Origin: JAEUMG01 sp046349315
GTDB lineage: Bacteria > Pseudomonadota > Alphaproteobacteria > Rhizobiales > Aestuariivirgaceae
Direction: 5' to 3'
DNA length: 64,000 bases
Assembly: GCA_046349315.1 (NCBI GenBank)
Contig: JAXMCQ010000018.1
Coordinates: forward strand, 62,001-126,000
Shown here: positions 15,905 through 25,199 of the stretch, one piece after another
Position numbering within the stretch: the first letter of the stretch is position 1
Layout of the letters: every line of letters begins with the position of its first letter
The notes under the pieces: generated by a model
The model's input: only the letters and a program-made list of their open reading frames with translations
What the model was told of the DNA's origin: nothing
Database searches by the model: none
Translations under genes and position numbers: made by a program

Positions 15905-16609
15905 CTAAAATTGATCGGCCGTGGCTCCGGGCGCGAGCTGATAGGTGTTGAGGAGATCGTCCTGAGTGAGGGTCGCCATGTTGTCGAGAGCGGTCAGATT
16001 ATAGTCGGCCTTGAGCACGAGATTGCGAAAGCTCCAGCCTGCCGGGAGGGTCAATATCGTGCCGAGCTGCGACAGGCTTTGCGCCGTTTGGTTCGCGTCC
16101 TTCTCCAGGCTGTAGGACTGCATGAAATAGACTTTGCCTTTATCATCGATGAGCTGGAACACCGGCTGGCCGGCAAGATAGACCCAGGTGGTGTGGCGCT
16201 CGACCGTGAGCTGCTGATAGGGCTTGGGCGGCTTCAGCATATCTTCGAGCGGCAGTTTCAAGATGCCGGCGAGACGCATTTCGAGCCCTTCGAAAGCGCG
16301 CGTCCCGGTCGAGACCAGTGTCGTGTTGGTCATGCCGTCGATCATCCAATGGCGCGGACCGTTGAGCTTGACGAAGCGGGCGCCGGTTTCGGTCTTGATC
16401 GCTTCGGTATTTATCTTCGCCCAAAGATCATCAGGGCAGTCATTGAGACCGATCGTGTTGTAGACATCGAATTCCTTCGGCACGAGGAGACCGCCCTTGC
16501 CGAGCAGGATTTCGCAATAGCGCTGATCGCGCAGATTCATGACCTCGCCGGCCATCGCCGGCGTGAGCAAGGCAAGCAAGGCAGCGGAAAGAAGTGGGAA
16601 GCGGCGCAT
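15905..16609 (-). CDS. Exported protein of unknown function downstream of phoB
   Basis: A 234-aa protein with a clear signal peptide (MRRFPLLSAALLALLTPAMA). I do not recognise a characterised domain. Visible features are YCEILLGKGG, VYNTIGLNDCPDDLW, GPRHWMIDG and YFMQSYSLEKD; two Cys in the mature part (in YCEIL and LNDCP) could form a disulfide. ATG at 16609 with GTGAGG upstream is preferred over GTG at 16621. It lies 63 bp beyond the phoB stop on the same strand and could be the last gene of the phosphate transcript. Confidence 0.7.
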   Translation of the reverse strand: MRRFPLLSAALLALLTPAMAGEVMNLRDQRYCEILLGKGGLLVPKEFDVYNTIGLNDCPDDLWAKINTEAIKTETGARFVKLNGPRHWMIDGMTNTTLVSTGTRAFEGLEMRLAGILKLPLEDMLKPPKPYQQLTVERHTTWVYLAGQPVFQLIDDKGKVYFMQSYSLEKDANQTAQSLSQLGTILTLPAGWSFRNLVLKADYNLTALDNMATLTQDDLLNTYQLAPGATADQF

Positions 16610-16672
16610 GATCGGCCTCACGGGAAAGGCAGAATCTTCCGATTCGCGGGCCTATCGCAAGGCCGTCAAGTC

Positions 16673-17380
16673 TCAGGCGGCGCTGCTGCGCCCGAAGCGC
16701 TCGTCGAAGGAATAGCCCATGCCGCGCACCGTGCGGATCGGATCGATCTCGCGACTGCGGGTGATCGATTTGCGCAAGCGCCCGACATGCACATCGACAG
16801 TGCGCTCATCGACATAGACGTCGCGGCCCCAGACGGCATCAAGCAATTGCGCCCGCGAGTAGACGCGCCCCGGATTCTGCATGAGATGTTCGAGGAGGCG
16901 GAATTCGGTCGGCGAGAGGGCGATATCGCGGGTGGAGCGCGTGACGCGCCTCGTGCGGCGGTCGAGAGAGATGTCGCCGGCCTTGAGCATCTCGGCAACC
17001 GATTCCGGATTGACGCGTCTCAAGATGGTGCGAACGCGCGCCATGAGCTCCGGCACCGAGAACGGCTTGACGATGTAATCATCGGCCCCGGTCGAAAGCC
17101 CGCGCACGCGTTCGGTCTCTTCGCCGCGCGCGGTGAGCATGATGATCGGGATGTCGCGCGTTTCGAGCTTGGCTCTCAGCAACCGGCAGACTTCGATGCC
17201 GGAAATGCCCGGCAGCATCCAGTCTAGCAGGATCACATCGGGGCGTTCCTCGGCGACGAGGCGCGGCACGTCCTCGCCGCTGGCGCAGCAGCGCACGCGG
17301 AAACCCTCCGCCTCGAAATTATAGGAGAGGAGCACTTGGATAGGCTCCTCATCTTCGACGATGAGGATGGATGCTGTCAT
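16673..17380 (-). CDS. phoB: Phosphate regulon response regulator PhoB
   Basis: OmpR-family regulator of 235 aa. The receiver domain has the acidic pair E9-D10-E11 and phosphoacceptor D53 (ILLDWMLPG), with the conserved Lys in YIVKPFS. The C-terminal winged helix contains the PhoB-typical SPTEFRLLEHLMQNPGRVYS and DVYVDERTVDVHVGRLRKSI. It binds PHO boxes, such as the one before pstS, under phosphate limitation. It overlaps the phoU stop by 4 bp and is the last regulator gene of the pst operon. Confidence 0.96.
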   Translation of the reverse strand: MTASILIVEDEEPIQVLLSYNFEAEGFRVRCCASGEDVPRLVAEERPDVILLDWMLPGISGIEVCRLLRAKLETRDIPIIMLTARGEETERVRGLSTGADDYIVKPFSVPELMARVRTILRRVNPESVAEMLKAGDISLDRRTRRVTRSTRDIALSPTEFRLLEHLMQNPGRVYSRAQLLDAVWGRDVYVDERTVDVHVGRLRKSITRSREIDPIRTVRGMGYSFDERFGRSSAA

Positions 17381-18093
17381 TGCGGGTTCGTTGGATCAAC
17401 AATCGTGAAGCTGGTTGTGTCCTTCTTCGGACGTTCTTCGCCGATCGACCGGCCGTGGACGAGGTAATGGATATTCTCGGCGATATTGGTGGCGTGATCG
17501 CCGATGCGCTCGAGATTCTTGGTCGCGAAGAGAAGATGCGTGCACACCCCGATCATGCGCGGATCCTCCATCATATAGGTGAGGAGCTCGCGGAAAATCG
17601 AATTATAGAGCGCATCGATCTCTTCGTCATTGCGCCAGACCTGCACCGCCTTGACGTCGTCGCGCGTCGCATAGGCATCGAGCACATTCTTCAATTGCTC
17701 GAGTGCCAACCTTCCCATGCGGAGGACGCCGCCCGACAGGCGTCTCGGCAGTGTGTCGGGAATGGCATGGGCGCGCTTGGCGAGGTTCTTCGCGAGATCG
17801 CCGACCCGTTCGAGATCGGACGCGATGCGGATCGCCACCATGATGTCGCGCAGGTCACGCGCCATCGGCTGGCGCTTGGCGATGGTCTTGATGACCTTCT
17901 CTTCCAGTGCGACCTCGATGGCGTCGATCTTCTCATCATTCTGGATGACCATGTCGGCGAGGTCGATGTCGCGCTTCGCGAGCGCGTCGACGGCCTTGGC
18001 CAGTTGATCCTCGGCGAGGCCGCCCATCTGGGCGAGCATCGTCTTGATCTGCTCGAGATCGTCATCATAGGCTTTGACGATATGGTCTGACAT
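17377..18093 (-). CDS. phoU: Phosphate signalling protein PhoU
   Basis: Cytoplasmic negative regulator of 238 aa that links Pst transporter state to the PhoR kinase. It has the expected two PhoU helical repeats; the first carries the metal-binding type EVALEEKVIK...RQPMARDLRDIM and the second NIFRELLTYMMEDPR and ERIGDHATNIAE. It begins 23 nt after pstB and ends overlapping phoB. Confidence 0.95.
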   Translation of the reverse strand: MSDHIVKAYDDDLEQIKTMLAQMGGLAEDQLAKAVDALAKRDIDLADMVIQNDEKIDAIEVALEEKVIKTIAKRQPMARDLRDIMVAIRIASDLERVGDLAKNLAKRAHAIPDTLPRRLSGGVLRMGRLALEQLKNVLDAYATRDDVKAVQVWRNDEEIDALYNSIFRELLTYMMEDPRMIGVCTHLLFATKNLERIGDHATNIAENIHYLVHGRSIGEERPKKDTTSFTIVDPTNPQ

Positions 18094-18116
18094 GCGCGAA
18101 TTCCTTTAATTCGGGA

Positions 18117-18935
18117 TCAGCCGAAGCGGCCGGTGATGTAGTCCTGGGTGCGCTTGTCCTTGGGCGCGGTGAAGATGTCCTCGGTGTCGCCCACTTCGAC
18201 GAGATTGCCGAGATGAAAGAAGGCGGTGAGCTGCGACACGCGCGCCGCCTGCTGCATCGAATGCGTGACGATGACGATGCAGAAATTCTGCCGAAGCTCG
18301 TCGATCAGTTCTTCGATCTTGGCCGTGGCGATCGGATCGAGCGCCGAGCAGGGCTCGTCCATCAAGATGACTTCCGGATTGACGGCGATGGCGCGGGCAA
18401 TGCACAGGCGCTGCTGCTGGCCGCCGGAAAGTCCGGTTCCGGGATGGTGCAGGCGGTCTTTGACTTCCTCGAACAGGCCGGCCTTCTTGAGGCTGGTCTC
18501 GACCACCTCGTCGAGTTCCGCCTTGCCGTGGGCCATGCCGTGGATCTTCGGCCCATAGGCGACATTGTCATAGATCGACTTCGGGAACGGGTTCGGCTTC
18601 TGGAACACCATGCCGATGCGGGCGCGCAATTGCACGACGTCGAGGTCGCGATTGTAGATGTTCTCGCCGTCGATCACGATGTCGCCGGTCATCCGGCAGG
18701 AGGGGATCGTATCATTCATGCGATTGAGCGACCGCAGGAAGGTCGACTTGCCGCAGCCCGAGGGACCAATGAAGGCCGAGACGGCGCGATCGGGAATGTC
18801 GATCGAAAGATTTTTGATCGCGTGCTTCTCGCCATAATAGATATTGACGTCGCGCGCCGTGATCTTGAGCGGGCGCTCGCCGATGATACGCGGTTGCGTC
18901 GGCAGGGGGTTTACGCGGGCTACGGTGGCGTCCAT
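18117..18935 (-). CDS. pstB: Phosphate ABC transporter ATP-binding protein PstB
   Basis: ATPase of the high-affinity Pst importer; 272 aa. Walker [10 protein letters not shown] (57-65), the PstB-specific NDTIPSCR loop, Q-loop [15 protein letters not shown], signature [14 protein letters not shown] and Walker [14 protein letters not shown] are all present. The open frame reaches 19007, inside pstA, but ATG at 18935 has GAGG upstream and leaves a normal 25-bp gap after pstA. Confidence 0.96.
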   Translation of the reverse strand: MDATVARVNPLPTQPRIIGERPLKITARDVNIYYGEKHAIKNLSIDIPDRAVSAFIGPSGCGKSTFLRSLNRMNDTIPSCRMTGDIVIDGENIYNRDLDVVQLRARIGMVFQKPNPFPKSIYDNVAYGPKIHGMAHGKAELDEVVETSLKKAGLFEEVKDRLHHPGTGLSGGQQQRLCIARAIAVNPEVILMDEPCSALDPIATAKIEELIDELRQNFCIVIVTHSMQQAARVSQLTAFFHLGNLVEVGDTEDIFTAPKDKRTQDYITGRFG

Positions 18936-18960
18936 GTTTTTCGACCTCGGTTCTTCCGCC

Positions 18961-20271
18961 TTACCAGCGGCGTTCGAATTTGCGTCTGAGATAGATGGCG
19001 GCGGCATTCATGACGAAGGAGAAGAGCAAGAGCACGATCGTCGCGCCTGCTGTTCGTTCGTAGAAGCCGCGTTCCGCCGATGTCGCCCACATGTAGATCT
19101 GGATGGGCAGGGCGGTGGCGGGTTGCAAGGGCGTAGTCGGCGGATTGACGATGAAGGCGACCATGCCGATCATCAGGAGCGGCGCGGTTTCACCGAGCGC
19201 TCTAACCAGGCCGATGATCGTACCGGTCAAGATGCCGGGAACGGCAAGCGGCAGGACGTGATGGAAGATCGTCTGCATCTTCGAAGCGCCGACGCCCAGC
19301 GCCGCCTCGCGGATGGAGGGCGGAACGGCCGTGATCGCCGCACGGGTGGCGATGATGATCGTCGGCAGTGTCATCAGGCTGAGCACCAGGCCGCCGACCA
19401 GGGAAGCCGATCGCGGCAGGCCGATCGTATTGATGAAGATCGCGAGACCGAGCAGGCCGAAGACGATCGACGGCACGGCGGCGAGATTGTTGATGTTGAC
19501 CTCGATGATGTCGGTCCAGCGGTTCTTCGGCGCGAATTCTTCCAAGTAGATGGCGCCGGCAACACCGATCGGAACCGCCAGCAGAAGGACGGTGAGCATC
19601 ATGAACAGCGAGCCGACGAGGGCGACCGCAAGGCCTGCCGTTTCCGGCTGGCTCGATGCGCCATAGGTGAACATGCCCCAGTTGAAATGGAGGCCCAGAA
19701 CCCCGCTCGATCTGAGCGTGTCAATCCAGGTAATCTGCTGGTCGGTGAGCTGGCGGCTCGCCTCCGGCACGTTGCGATCGATCGCACCCTTGAGGAGTGA
19801 GTCGACATTGCCGCTGGCAAGGATTGCTACGGGCTTGGTCTGGCCGATGATCGAGGGATCGGCCATGACCAAGTCGCGCAATTGCACGTCGACGCCGCGC
19901 GACAGGAGTGCGCCCGCTGCTTTGCGTCCGGCACGGTCATTGTCCTGGATGCCGAGATTCTTGAAGAGAGCGTCGCGCGCGAGTTTTTGGTAGTCGGCCT
20001 GGAGAAGCGTGGCGGAATCGCGCTTGCCGTCTGGATCTATGACCGAGGAGGCAAAATCGATGTCGAGTGTCATCGAGGATTGCAGGAATGACGACCAGCC
20101 GCGCCCGATGATGGTCGTGAACAGGACGACCAGGAAGAAGAAGCTGAACCATATCGCCGCCTGACCGTAGAACCGGAACCGGCGTTCGGCCGCATAGCGC
20201 CGCTTGAGGCGGGCCTGGAAGGCTTCCGACCGCGTGACGACTTCAGCAGATGCGAGCACGCTATCGGTCAT
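18961..20271 (-). CDS. pstA: Phosphate ABC transporter permease PstA
   Basis: Inner-membrane permease of 436 aa, longer than the 296-aa E. coli protein because of an extra periplasmic region (about residues 60-200) between the first helix and the permease core, as is usual in alphaproteobacteria. The permease core has [13 protein letters not shown], the EAA-type loop [23 protein letters not shown] (in parts), and [16 protein letters not shown]. Its start overlaps the pstC stop by 4 bp. Confidence 0.95.
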   Translation of the reverse strand: MTDSVLASAEVVTRSEAFQARLKRRYAAERRFRFYGQAAIWFSFFFLVVLFTTIIGRGWSSFLQSSMTLDIDFASSVIDPDGKRDSATLLQADYQKLARDALFKNLGIQDNDRAGRKAAGALLSRGVDVQLRDLVMADPSIIGQTKPVAILASGNVDSLLKGAIDRNVPEASRQLTDQQITWIDTLRSSGVLGLHFNWGMFTYGASSQPETAGLAVALVGSLFMMLTVLLLAVPIGVAGAIYLEEFAPKNRWTDIIEVNINNLAAVPSIVFGLLGLAIFINTIGLPRSASLVGGLVLSLMTLPTIIIATRAAITAVPPSIREAALGVGASKMQTIFHHVLPLAVPGILTGTIIGLVRALGETAPLLMIGMVAFIVNPPTTPLQPATALPIQIYMWATSAERGFYERTAGATIVLLLFSFVMNAAAIYLRRKFERRW

Positions 20272-21725
20272 TCATATTGCTCCCGGTATCTGCGGACGAT
20301 GTACAGGGCCACGACATTGAGGCCCAGGGTGATGACGAAGAGGGTGAGACCAAGGGCGAAGGCGACCAGGGTCTGCGGCGAATTGAACTCAAGGTCGCCG
20401 GTCAACTGGCTGACGATCTTGACGGTGATCGTGGTGACAGGCTCGAACGGATTGAGCGTGAGATTGGCGGCGATGCCCGCAGCGAGCACGACGATCATGG
20501 TCTCGCCGATGGCGCGCGATACCGCGAGCAGGACGGCGCCGACGATGCCTGGCAATGCGGCGGGCAGAATGACACGCCGGATCGTCTCGGACTGCGTTGC
20601 GCCGAGCGCGTAGGATCCTTCGCGCATTGAGTTTGGAACCGCGTTGATGATGTCGTCCGAAAGCGAGGAGACAAAGGGGATGATCATCACGCCCATGACG
20701 AAGCCCGCCGTCAGCACGCTGTTGGCCGAGATCGCGATGCCCACCGTGGCGCCGGCATCGCGCAGGAACGGGCCGAAAGTGATGAGGGCGAAGAAGCCGT
20801 AAACGATGGTCGGGATGCCGGCCAGGATTTCAAGCACCGGCTTGGAGAAGCTGCGCATGCGGCTGGAAGCGTATTCCGACATGTAGACGGCGGCGAACAA
20901 GCCGACCGGCACGGCAACGAGCATGGCCATGATCGAGATAAAGATCGTGCCCCATAGCAATGGGATCAGACCGAACTGGCCGGCCGAGTCGGAAGCGCCT
21001 GCCGCGGAGAAGCGCGGATCCCACACCAGCGAGAAGAAGAAGTCCTTGAGCGGAACAAGGCTGAAGAAATGGATCGTCTCGAAGAGCACCGAGGCGACGA
21101 TCCCGACCGTCGTCAGGATTGCGACCGTCGAGGCTGCGATGAGCCCGAGCAGCATCACGCGCTCGACCATGTTGCGCGCCCTGAGGCGCGGATCGAATTT
21201 GCGCCAAGCAAGATAGAAGCCGCCCGCGACGAGCAGCGCGCACAGGAGAGTGATGATGATGCGGCTGGTGATGGTCAGCGAAAGCATGCGCTGCGCCGCG
21301 TCGAGCATGTAAGGCTCGGGCAAAGAGCCGAGCGATATGCCTTTCGCCTGGAGAAGCGCGGTGGCGGCGTCGCCGCCGGAATAAAGCGTCTGGATCTCTG
21401 TTGCAGTCAAGGAAGGCAAGTACTGGGCCAGTCTCGCGATCGACGACATGATGAGCGTCAGATCGCCGGCCGAGCGGGTCAGGACATCGGCGGGGAGGGA
21501 CTCTTGGGCAATTTCGCGGATGATCCCGGGAGCAATCGAAAACCACAGCGCTGCGAGAATGAGTGCTGGTACGGCTGTGGCAATGGCCGCGAGGGCGCCG
21601 AAATAGACCGGTCGCGAATGCGGCTTCTCACCGCGAGTGACCATCGCAGCTCCGCGATGACGGGCTGCGAAGAACGCGGCCACGGCGGCCACCAGGATCA
21701 GGAGAAATAATGTGGTGAAGTTCAC
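20268..21725 (-). CDS. pstC: Phosphate ABC transporter permease PstC
   Basis: Inner-membrane permease of 485 aa, again enlarged by an N-terminal segment with two extra hydrophobic stretches before the family core. Motifs are GLFAAVYMSEYAS, PVLEILAGIPTIVYGFFAL, EGSYALGATQSETIRRVILP and SRAIGETMIVVLAAG. It lies 63 bp after pstS, with a strong hairpin in the gap. Confidence 0.95.
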   Translation of the reverse strand: MNFTTLFLLILVAAVAAFFAARHRGAAMVTRGEKPHSRPVYFGALAAIATAVPALILAALWFSIAPGIIREIAQESLPADVLTRSAGDLTLIMSSIARLAQYLPSLTATEIQTLYSGGDAATALLQAKGISLGSLPEPYMLDAAQRMLSLTITSRIIITLLCALLVAGGFYLAWRKFDPRLRARNMVERVMLLGLIAASTVAILTTVGIVASVLFETIHFFSLVPLKDFFFSLVWDPRFSAAGASDSAGQFGLIPLLWGTIFISIMAMLVAVPVGLFAAVYMSEYASSRMRSFSKPVLEILAGIPTIVYGFFALITFGPFLRDAGATVGIAISANSVLTAGFVMGVMIIPFVSSLSDDIINAVPNSMREGSYALGATQSETIRRVILPAALPGIVGAVLLAVSRAIGETMIVVLAAGIAANLTLNPFEPVTTITVKIVSQLTGDLEFNSPQTLVAFALGLTLFVITLGLNVVALYIVRRYREQYE

Positions 21726-21752
21726 GACCGTCCACCCTCAAACCAAGAGAAT

Positions 21753-21777
21753 GACGGGGCGCGTTTCGCGCCCCGTC
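21753..21777 (-). terminator. Strong hairpin between pstS and pstC
   Basis: An 11-bp perfect GC-rich stem (GACGGGGCGCG/CGCGCCCCGTC) with loop TTT begins 12 nt after the pstS stop. No U-run follows on the minus strand. It is therefore more likely an mRNA-stabilising or partial attenuation element, giving more binding protein than permease, than a full terminator. Confidence 0.7.
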
Positions 21778-21788
21778 CCAAAATCGGC

Positions 21789-22832
21789 TTACTGCGTCGC
21801 CATCGTGGTTTCGGCCTTGACCATTTCCTGGATTGCCTTGAGTTCGGCTTCAGGGGCGGGGACCAGGCCGTATTCAGCCAAGGGACCATCGGGGCCGGCC
21901 ATCTTGTCGGAGACGAAGAACTCGGCATATTCCTTCAAGCCCGGAACCGCGCCGATATGCGCCTTCTTCACATAGAAGAAGAGCGGACGCGAAACCGGAT
22001 ACTTGCCGGCGGCAATCGTTTCCACCGACGGAACGATTTCATTGACGGTCGCAACTTTCAGCTTGTCGGTGTTGTTCTCGTAGAAGGCGAGGCCGAACAC
22101 GCCGATGCCGTCCTTGTTCGACTGCAGGCGGGCGAGCGTTTCGGTGTAGTCGCCGTCGATATCAACAGCCACGCCATCCTTGCGGACCTTGGCGCAGGCC
22201 TTGGCGACATCCTTCTTGTCGACGCCGCTTGCCATCAGGGCTTCATCGCCCTTGAGGGCCTTGCAGCCTGCAACCAGAACCTTCTCTTCGAAGACTTCGC
22301 GGGTGCCGTGCTTTTCACCCGGAATGAAGGCGGCGATCGCCTGATCGGGGAAGTTCGGATTGACGTCCTTCCACGACTTGTTGGGATTGGCGACCATCTT
22401 GCCGTCGACCGGAATCTGGTCGGCGATCGCCAGATACCAGTCCTTCGGCTCGAAAGCGAAGCTCGGGCCACCGACGTCGGACGCAAAGACGATACCGTCA
22501 TAGCCGATCTTGACCTCGATCACGTCCTTGACGCCGGCCTTGACGCAGCTTTCGAGCTCTTCCTTCTTCATGGGACGCGAGGAATTGGCGACGTCGATCG
22601 TGTCTTCGCTGACGCCCTGGCAGAACTGCTTGATGCCAGCGCCCGAACCGCCGGACTCGACGACCGGGGTCTTGAAGTTGCTGAAGGTCTTGCCGAATTC
22701 CTCAGCGACGATCTGCGCATAGGGCAGCACCGTCGAAGAACCGGCAACATGGAGTTGGTCGCGAGCCAGCGCCGGGCCGGCCAGGGCCGCCGAAAGCGCC
22801 ATAACGCTCGCAGCAAACAGGATGCGCTTCAT
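21789..22832 (-). CDS. pstS: Periplasmic phosphate-binding protein PstS
   Basis: High-affinity phosphate receptor, 347 aa. The signal peptide is MKRILFAASVMALSAALAGPALA. The phosphate loop motifs are GSSTVLPYAQIVAEEFGK, ESGGSGAGIKQFCQG and NSSRPMKKEE, with SGVDKKDV and a GVFGLAFYENN segment, as in the alphaproteobacterial type. AAGGAGA lies 8 nt before the ATG. It has its own upstream region after phoR, with a three-unit PHO box at 22932-22960. Confidence 0.96.
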   Translation of the reverse strand: MKRILFAASVMALSAALAGPALARDQLHVAGSSTVLPYAQIVAEEFGKTFSNFKTPVVESGGSGAGIKQFCQGVSEDTIDVANSSRPMKKEELESCVKAGVKDVIEVKIGYDGIVFASDVGGPSFAFEPKDWYLAIADQIPVDGKMVANPNKSWKDVNPNFPDQAIAAFIPGEKHGTREVFEEKVLVAGCKALKGDEALMASGVDKKDVAKACAKVRKDGVAVDIDGDYTETLARLQSNKDGIGVFGLAFYENNTDKLKVATVNEIVPSVETIAAGKYPVSRPLFFYVKKAHIGAVPGLKEYAEFFVSDKMAGPDGPLAEYGLVPAPEAELKAIQEMVKAETTMATQ

Positions 22833-22931
22833 TAAAGTGTCTCCTTGGATTGATGACGCCCGGCCGCGGCCTTGTGACTGGCTGTTCGACCGATTACGCG
22901 GGCGACCATAGGTATCCCGGATAATGGTTAT

Positions 22932-22960
22932 GTGACGATCAGATAACGATATTATGACAA
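22932..22960 (-). promoter_or_regulatory. PHO box upstream of pstS
   Basis: On the minus strand TTGTCAT, TCGTTAT and TCGTCAC (plus-strand starts 22954, 22943 and 22932) lie exactly 11 bp apart with 4-bp AT-rich spacers. This is the arrangement of PhoB direct repeats (consensus CTGTCAT). A fourth weak unit (CCATTAT, 22921-22927) continues the period. The box is 100-128 bp before the pstS start. Confidence 0.7.
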
Positions 22961-22989
22961 TCTAAGTTATTGAAAAATAACAAAATAAA

Positions 22990-24120
22990 TCAGTGCCGAT
23001 CGCCATGCAGCGAACGCGGGACGCGGATTGCGAAGGAGCTGCCGACGCCGATTTCGGAGCGTACGACAAGTCGCCCGCGATGCCGGTTGAGAATGTGCTT
23101 GACGATTGCGAGGCCAAGGCCGGTGCCGCCGCGCGAGCGGCTCTCCTGCACGCTTACCCGGTAAAAGCGCTCGGTAAGGCGCGGAATATGCTCTTCGGCA
23201 ATGCCTGGTCCGAAATCGCGCACCAGGAGTTCGGCATAATTGCCGTCGATGCGCCCGGTGATATCGGCATGCTTGCCACGGCTTGCATATTTAATGGCGT
23301 TCTCGACCAGGTTTTGCACGACCTGCACCAGTTCGTCCCAGTCGCCGAGCACCGGCAGGGGCGCATCGATGGCGATCTTGATGTCCATGCCGTTTTCCTG
23401 GGCGAGGCCTGAGAGAATGTCGCGGACATGGCGTGCCACCTGGACGAGGTCGACCGTATCGGAGGGCCTCTTGTGGACATTCATCTCGATGCGGCTCAAC
23501 GACAGGAGATCGTCGATCAATCGGCGCATGCGCTCTGCCTGTATGCGCATGAGATCGAGAAACTTGCCGCGCGCCACCTCGTCATTCTTGGCCGCGCCCT
23601 GCAATGTCTCGACAAAGCCGAGAAGCGAGGCAAGCGGGGTTCTCAACTCGTGGCTGGCATTGGCGACGAAATCGGCACGCATGCGCTCGATCTGCTGTTC
23701 GCGGGTGAGATCGCGCAGCAGGATCAGCGCTGCTGGTCCGCTCGCATCGCCGGGAATGGCCGCAATATAGGCCTCGAAGCTGCGCTGGATCGGTACCCGC
23801 TGCTCATAGTCTGCCCGCACGGGTTCGCCGCCCCGCAGGATGTGCGACACCGCCTCGACGATTGCTGGTGAGCGGATCGCCGCGGAGAAATGCTTGGCGG
23901 TGGGATCGAACTCGAACAGCTCAAGCGCCTGGCGATTGACGGAAACGACGACGCCATGGGCATCGAGCACAAGACAAGGATCGGGAAGAGCGGCGCCGAT
24001 GCGCGCCACAAGTTCCATACTGCCGGACGAGGGAACCCGGGCAGCCTGCCCAAGGGTGCGCTCGTCGGCATCCTTCTTCCATGGCCAGCTGACGGGCACG
24101 AATCGGAAACCTTCGAACAT
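22990..24120 (-). CDS. phoR: Phosphate regulon sensor histidine kinase PhoR, without membrane segment
   Basis: A 376-aa kinase with a PAS domain (about 36-140), HisKA with phosphoacceptor H157 (FVANASHELRTPLASLLGF) and HATPase motifs NLVENAIKYA, DFGPGIAEEHIPRLTERFYR and GGTGLGLAIVKHI. PhoR normally starts with one or two transmembrane helices. Here the protein opens MFEGFRFVPVSWPWKKD with no hydrophobic stretch long enough to span a membrane, and an in-frame TAG lies two codons before the ATG, so no extension is possible. It lies first in the phoR-pstSCAB-phoU-phoB array, 157 bp before pstS. Confidence 0.93.
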   Translation of the reverse strand: MFEGFRFVPVSWPWKKDADERTLGQAARVPSSGSMELVARIGAALPDPCLVLDAHGVVVSVNRQALELFEFDPTAKHFSAAIRSPAIVEAVSHILRGGEPVRADYEQRVPIQRSFEAYIAAIPGDASGPAALILLRDLTREQQIERMRADFVANASHELRTPLASLLGFVETLQGAAKNDEVARGKFLDLMRIQAERMRRLIDDLLSLSRIEMNVHKRPSDTVDLVQVARHVRDILSGLAQENGMDIKIAIDAPLPVLGDWDELVQVVQNLVENAIKYASRGKHADITGRIDGNYAELLVRDFGPGIAEEHIPRLTERFYRVSVQESRSRGGTGLGLAIVKHILNRHRGRLVVRSEIGVGSSFAIRVPRSLHGDRH

Positions 24121-24248
24121 GCGCTAGGTTTGCCGTCTCGTATGACAGAATGGCGTCAATCGGAAGCGAATTTCACAAAAGCTCGCGGCGCATTGCTTTC
24201 ACGTGATGGCAAGGTAAACAGGAGACGGTTGCCCAGTGGAGTCCGTTA

Positions 24249-25199
24249 ATGTCTGATCTTCCCGTCGATCCCGGGATGCTGCGTTTCTATGACGAGCTTC
24301 TGAAACATTCACCGCCTGAATCCGTCAACTGGCCCTTGCCCGAACAGCGAAAAGGCTGGGAAGACGTCTGCCGGATGTTCCGCGCGCCGCGGCCCGAACG
24401 CCTCATGGTCGAGGATCTCGATATCGACGGCGTGCATGTGCGCGTCTATCGCCCGCCGGGCGAAGCGCCGAAGCCAGGGGTCATCTACTTCCATGGCGGC
24501 GGCTGGGTGCTGGGAAGCTGTGAGACCCATGACGACATGTGCGCCGAAATGGCGATGGGCGCTGATGTCGTGGTCGTCGCCGTCGATTATCGCCTGGCGC
24601 CGGAACATCGCCACCCTGCGCAGCGCGAGGATGCGCTGAAAGTACTAGACTGGATGCGCGAGCAGGGCCGCGCGCTGGCCATCGATCCGAGTGCTATTGT
24701 GGGAGCGGGCGACAGCGCCGGCGGCCAGATGACGCTTGGGCTGGCCATGTGGTTGCGCGATCACCATCTGCCGCAGCTCAAAGGACAGGTTTTGATCTAT
24801 CCGGTGCTTGGCGCCGATGTCGATACGCCGTCCTACACGCGCAATGCCGAGGCGCCATGCCTGACGCGCTCCGACATGATCTATTATCTCGAGAGTTTTT
24901 TAGGCCCGCGAGGATCGCCCAACTGGACCGACCCCTATGCGGTGCCGCTCCTGGCGCAGGATCTGCGCGGCCTGCCGCCAGCCTTCATCACGGTGGCGGC
25001 GCATGACCCGCTTTATGATGATGGGGTCATGATGGAGGCGAAATTGAAAGCGGCGGGCGTGCCAGTGATGATCCGCCGCGAACCGGCGCTCGCCCACTCC
25101 TATATGCGGGCGAGGCATGGATCAAAGCCCGCCATGGCCGGCTTCCAGGCGATTACCGCCGCGATACGAAGCCTTGGCCATGACGGTTGTTTACCCTGA
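24249..25199 (+). CDS. Alpha/beta hydrolase, HSL/GDXG-family esterase
   Basis: A 316-aa cytoplasmic carboxylesterase or lipase of the hormone-sensitive lipase family. The oxyanion motif HGGGW is at 82-86, the nucleophile elbow is GDSAGG with S156, and the catalytic Asp and His follow in AAHDPLYDDG and LAHSYM. It is divergent from phoR (128 bp) and its stop abuts the convergent L,D-transpeptidase stop. Substrate unknown. Confidence 0.9.
   Translation: MSDLPVDPGMLRFYDELLKHSPPESVNWPLPEQRKGWEDVCRMFRAPRPERLMVEDLDIDGVHVRVYRPPGEAPKPGVIYFHGGGWVLGSCETHDDMCAEMAMGADVVVVAVDYRLAPEHRHPAQREDALKVLDWMREQGRALAIDPSAIVGAGDSAGGQMTLGLAMWLRDHHLPQLKGQVLIYPVLGADVDTPSYTRNAEAPCLTRSDMIYYLESFLGPRGSPNWTDPYAVPLLAQDLRGLPPAFITVAAHDPLYDDGVMMEAKLKAAGVPVMIRREPALAHSYMRARHGSKPAMAGFQAITAAIRSLGHDGCLP

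Noticed and set aside
15842..17227. 461-codon plus-strand open frame
   Set aside because: Lies antisense to phoB and to the exported protein gene, both of which have strong family signatures. The translation is Arg/Gly/Asp-rich and resembles no protein; a GC-rich shadow.
24142..24148. Exact CTGTCAT half-site before phoR (minus strand)
   Set aside because: The units 11 bp on either side do not match the PHO consensus, so a functional PHO box is not supported.
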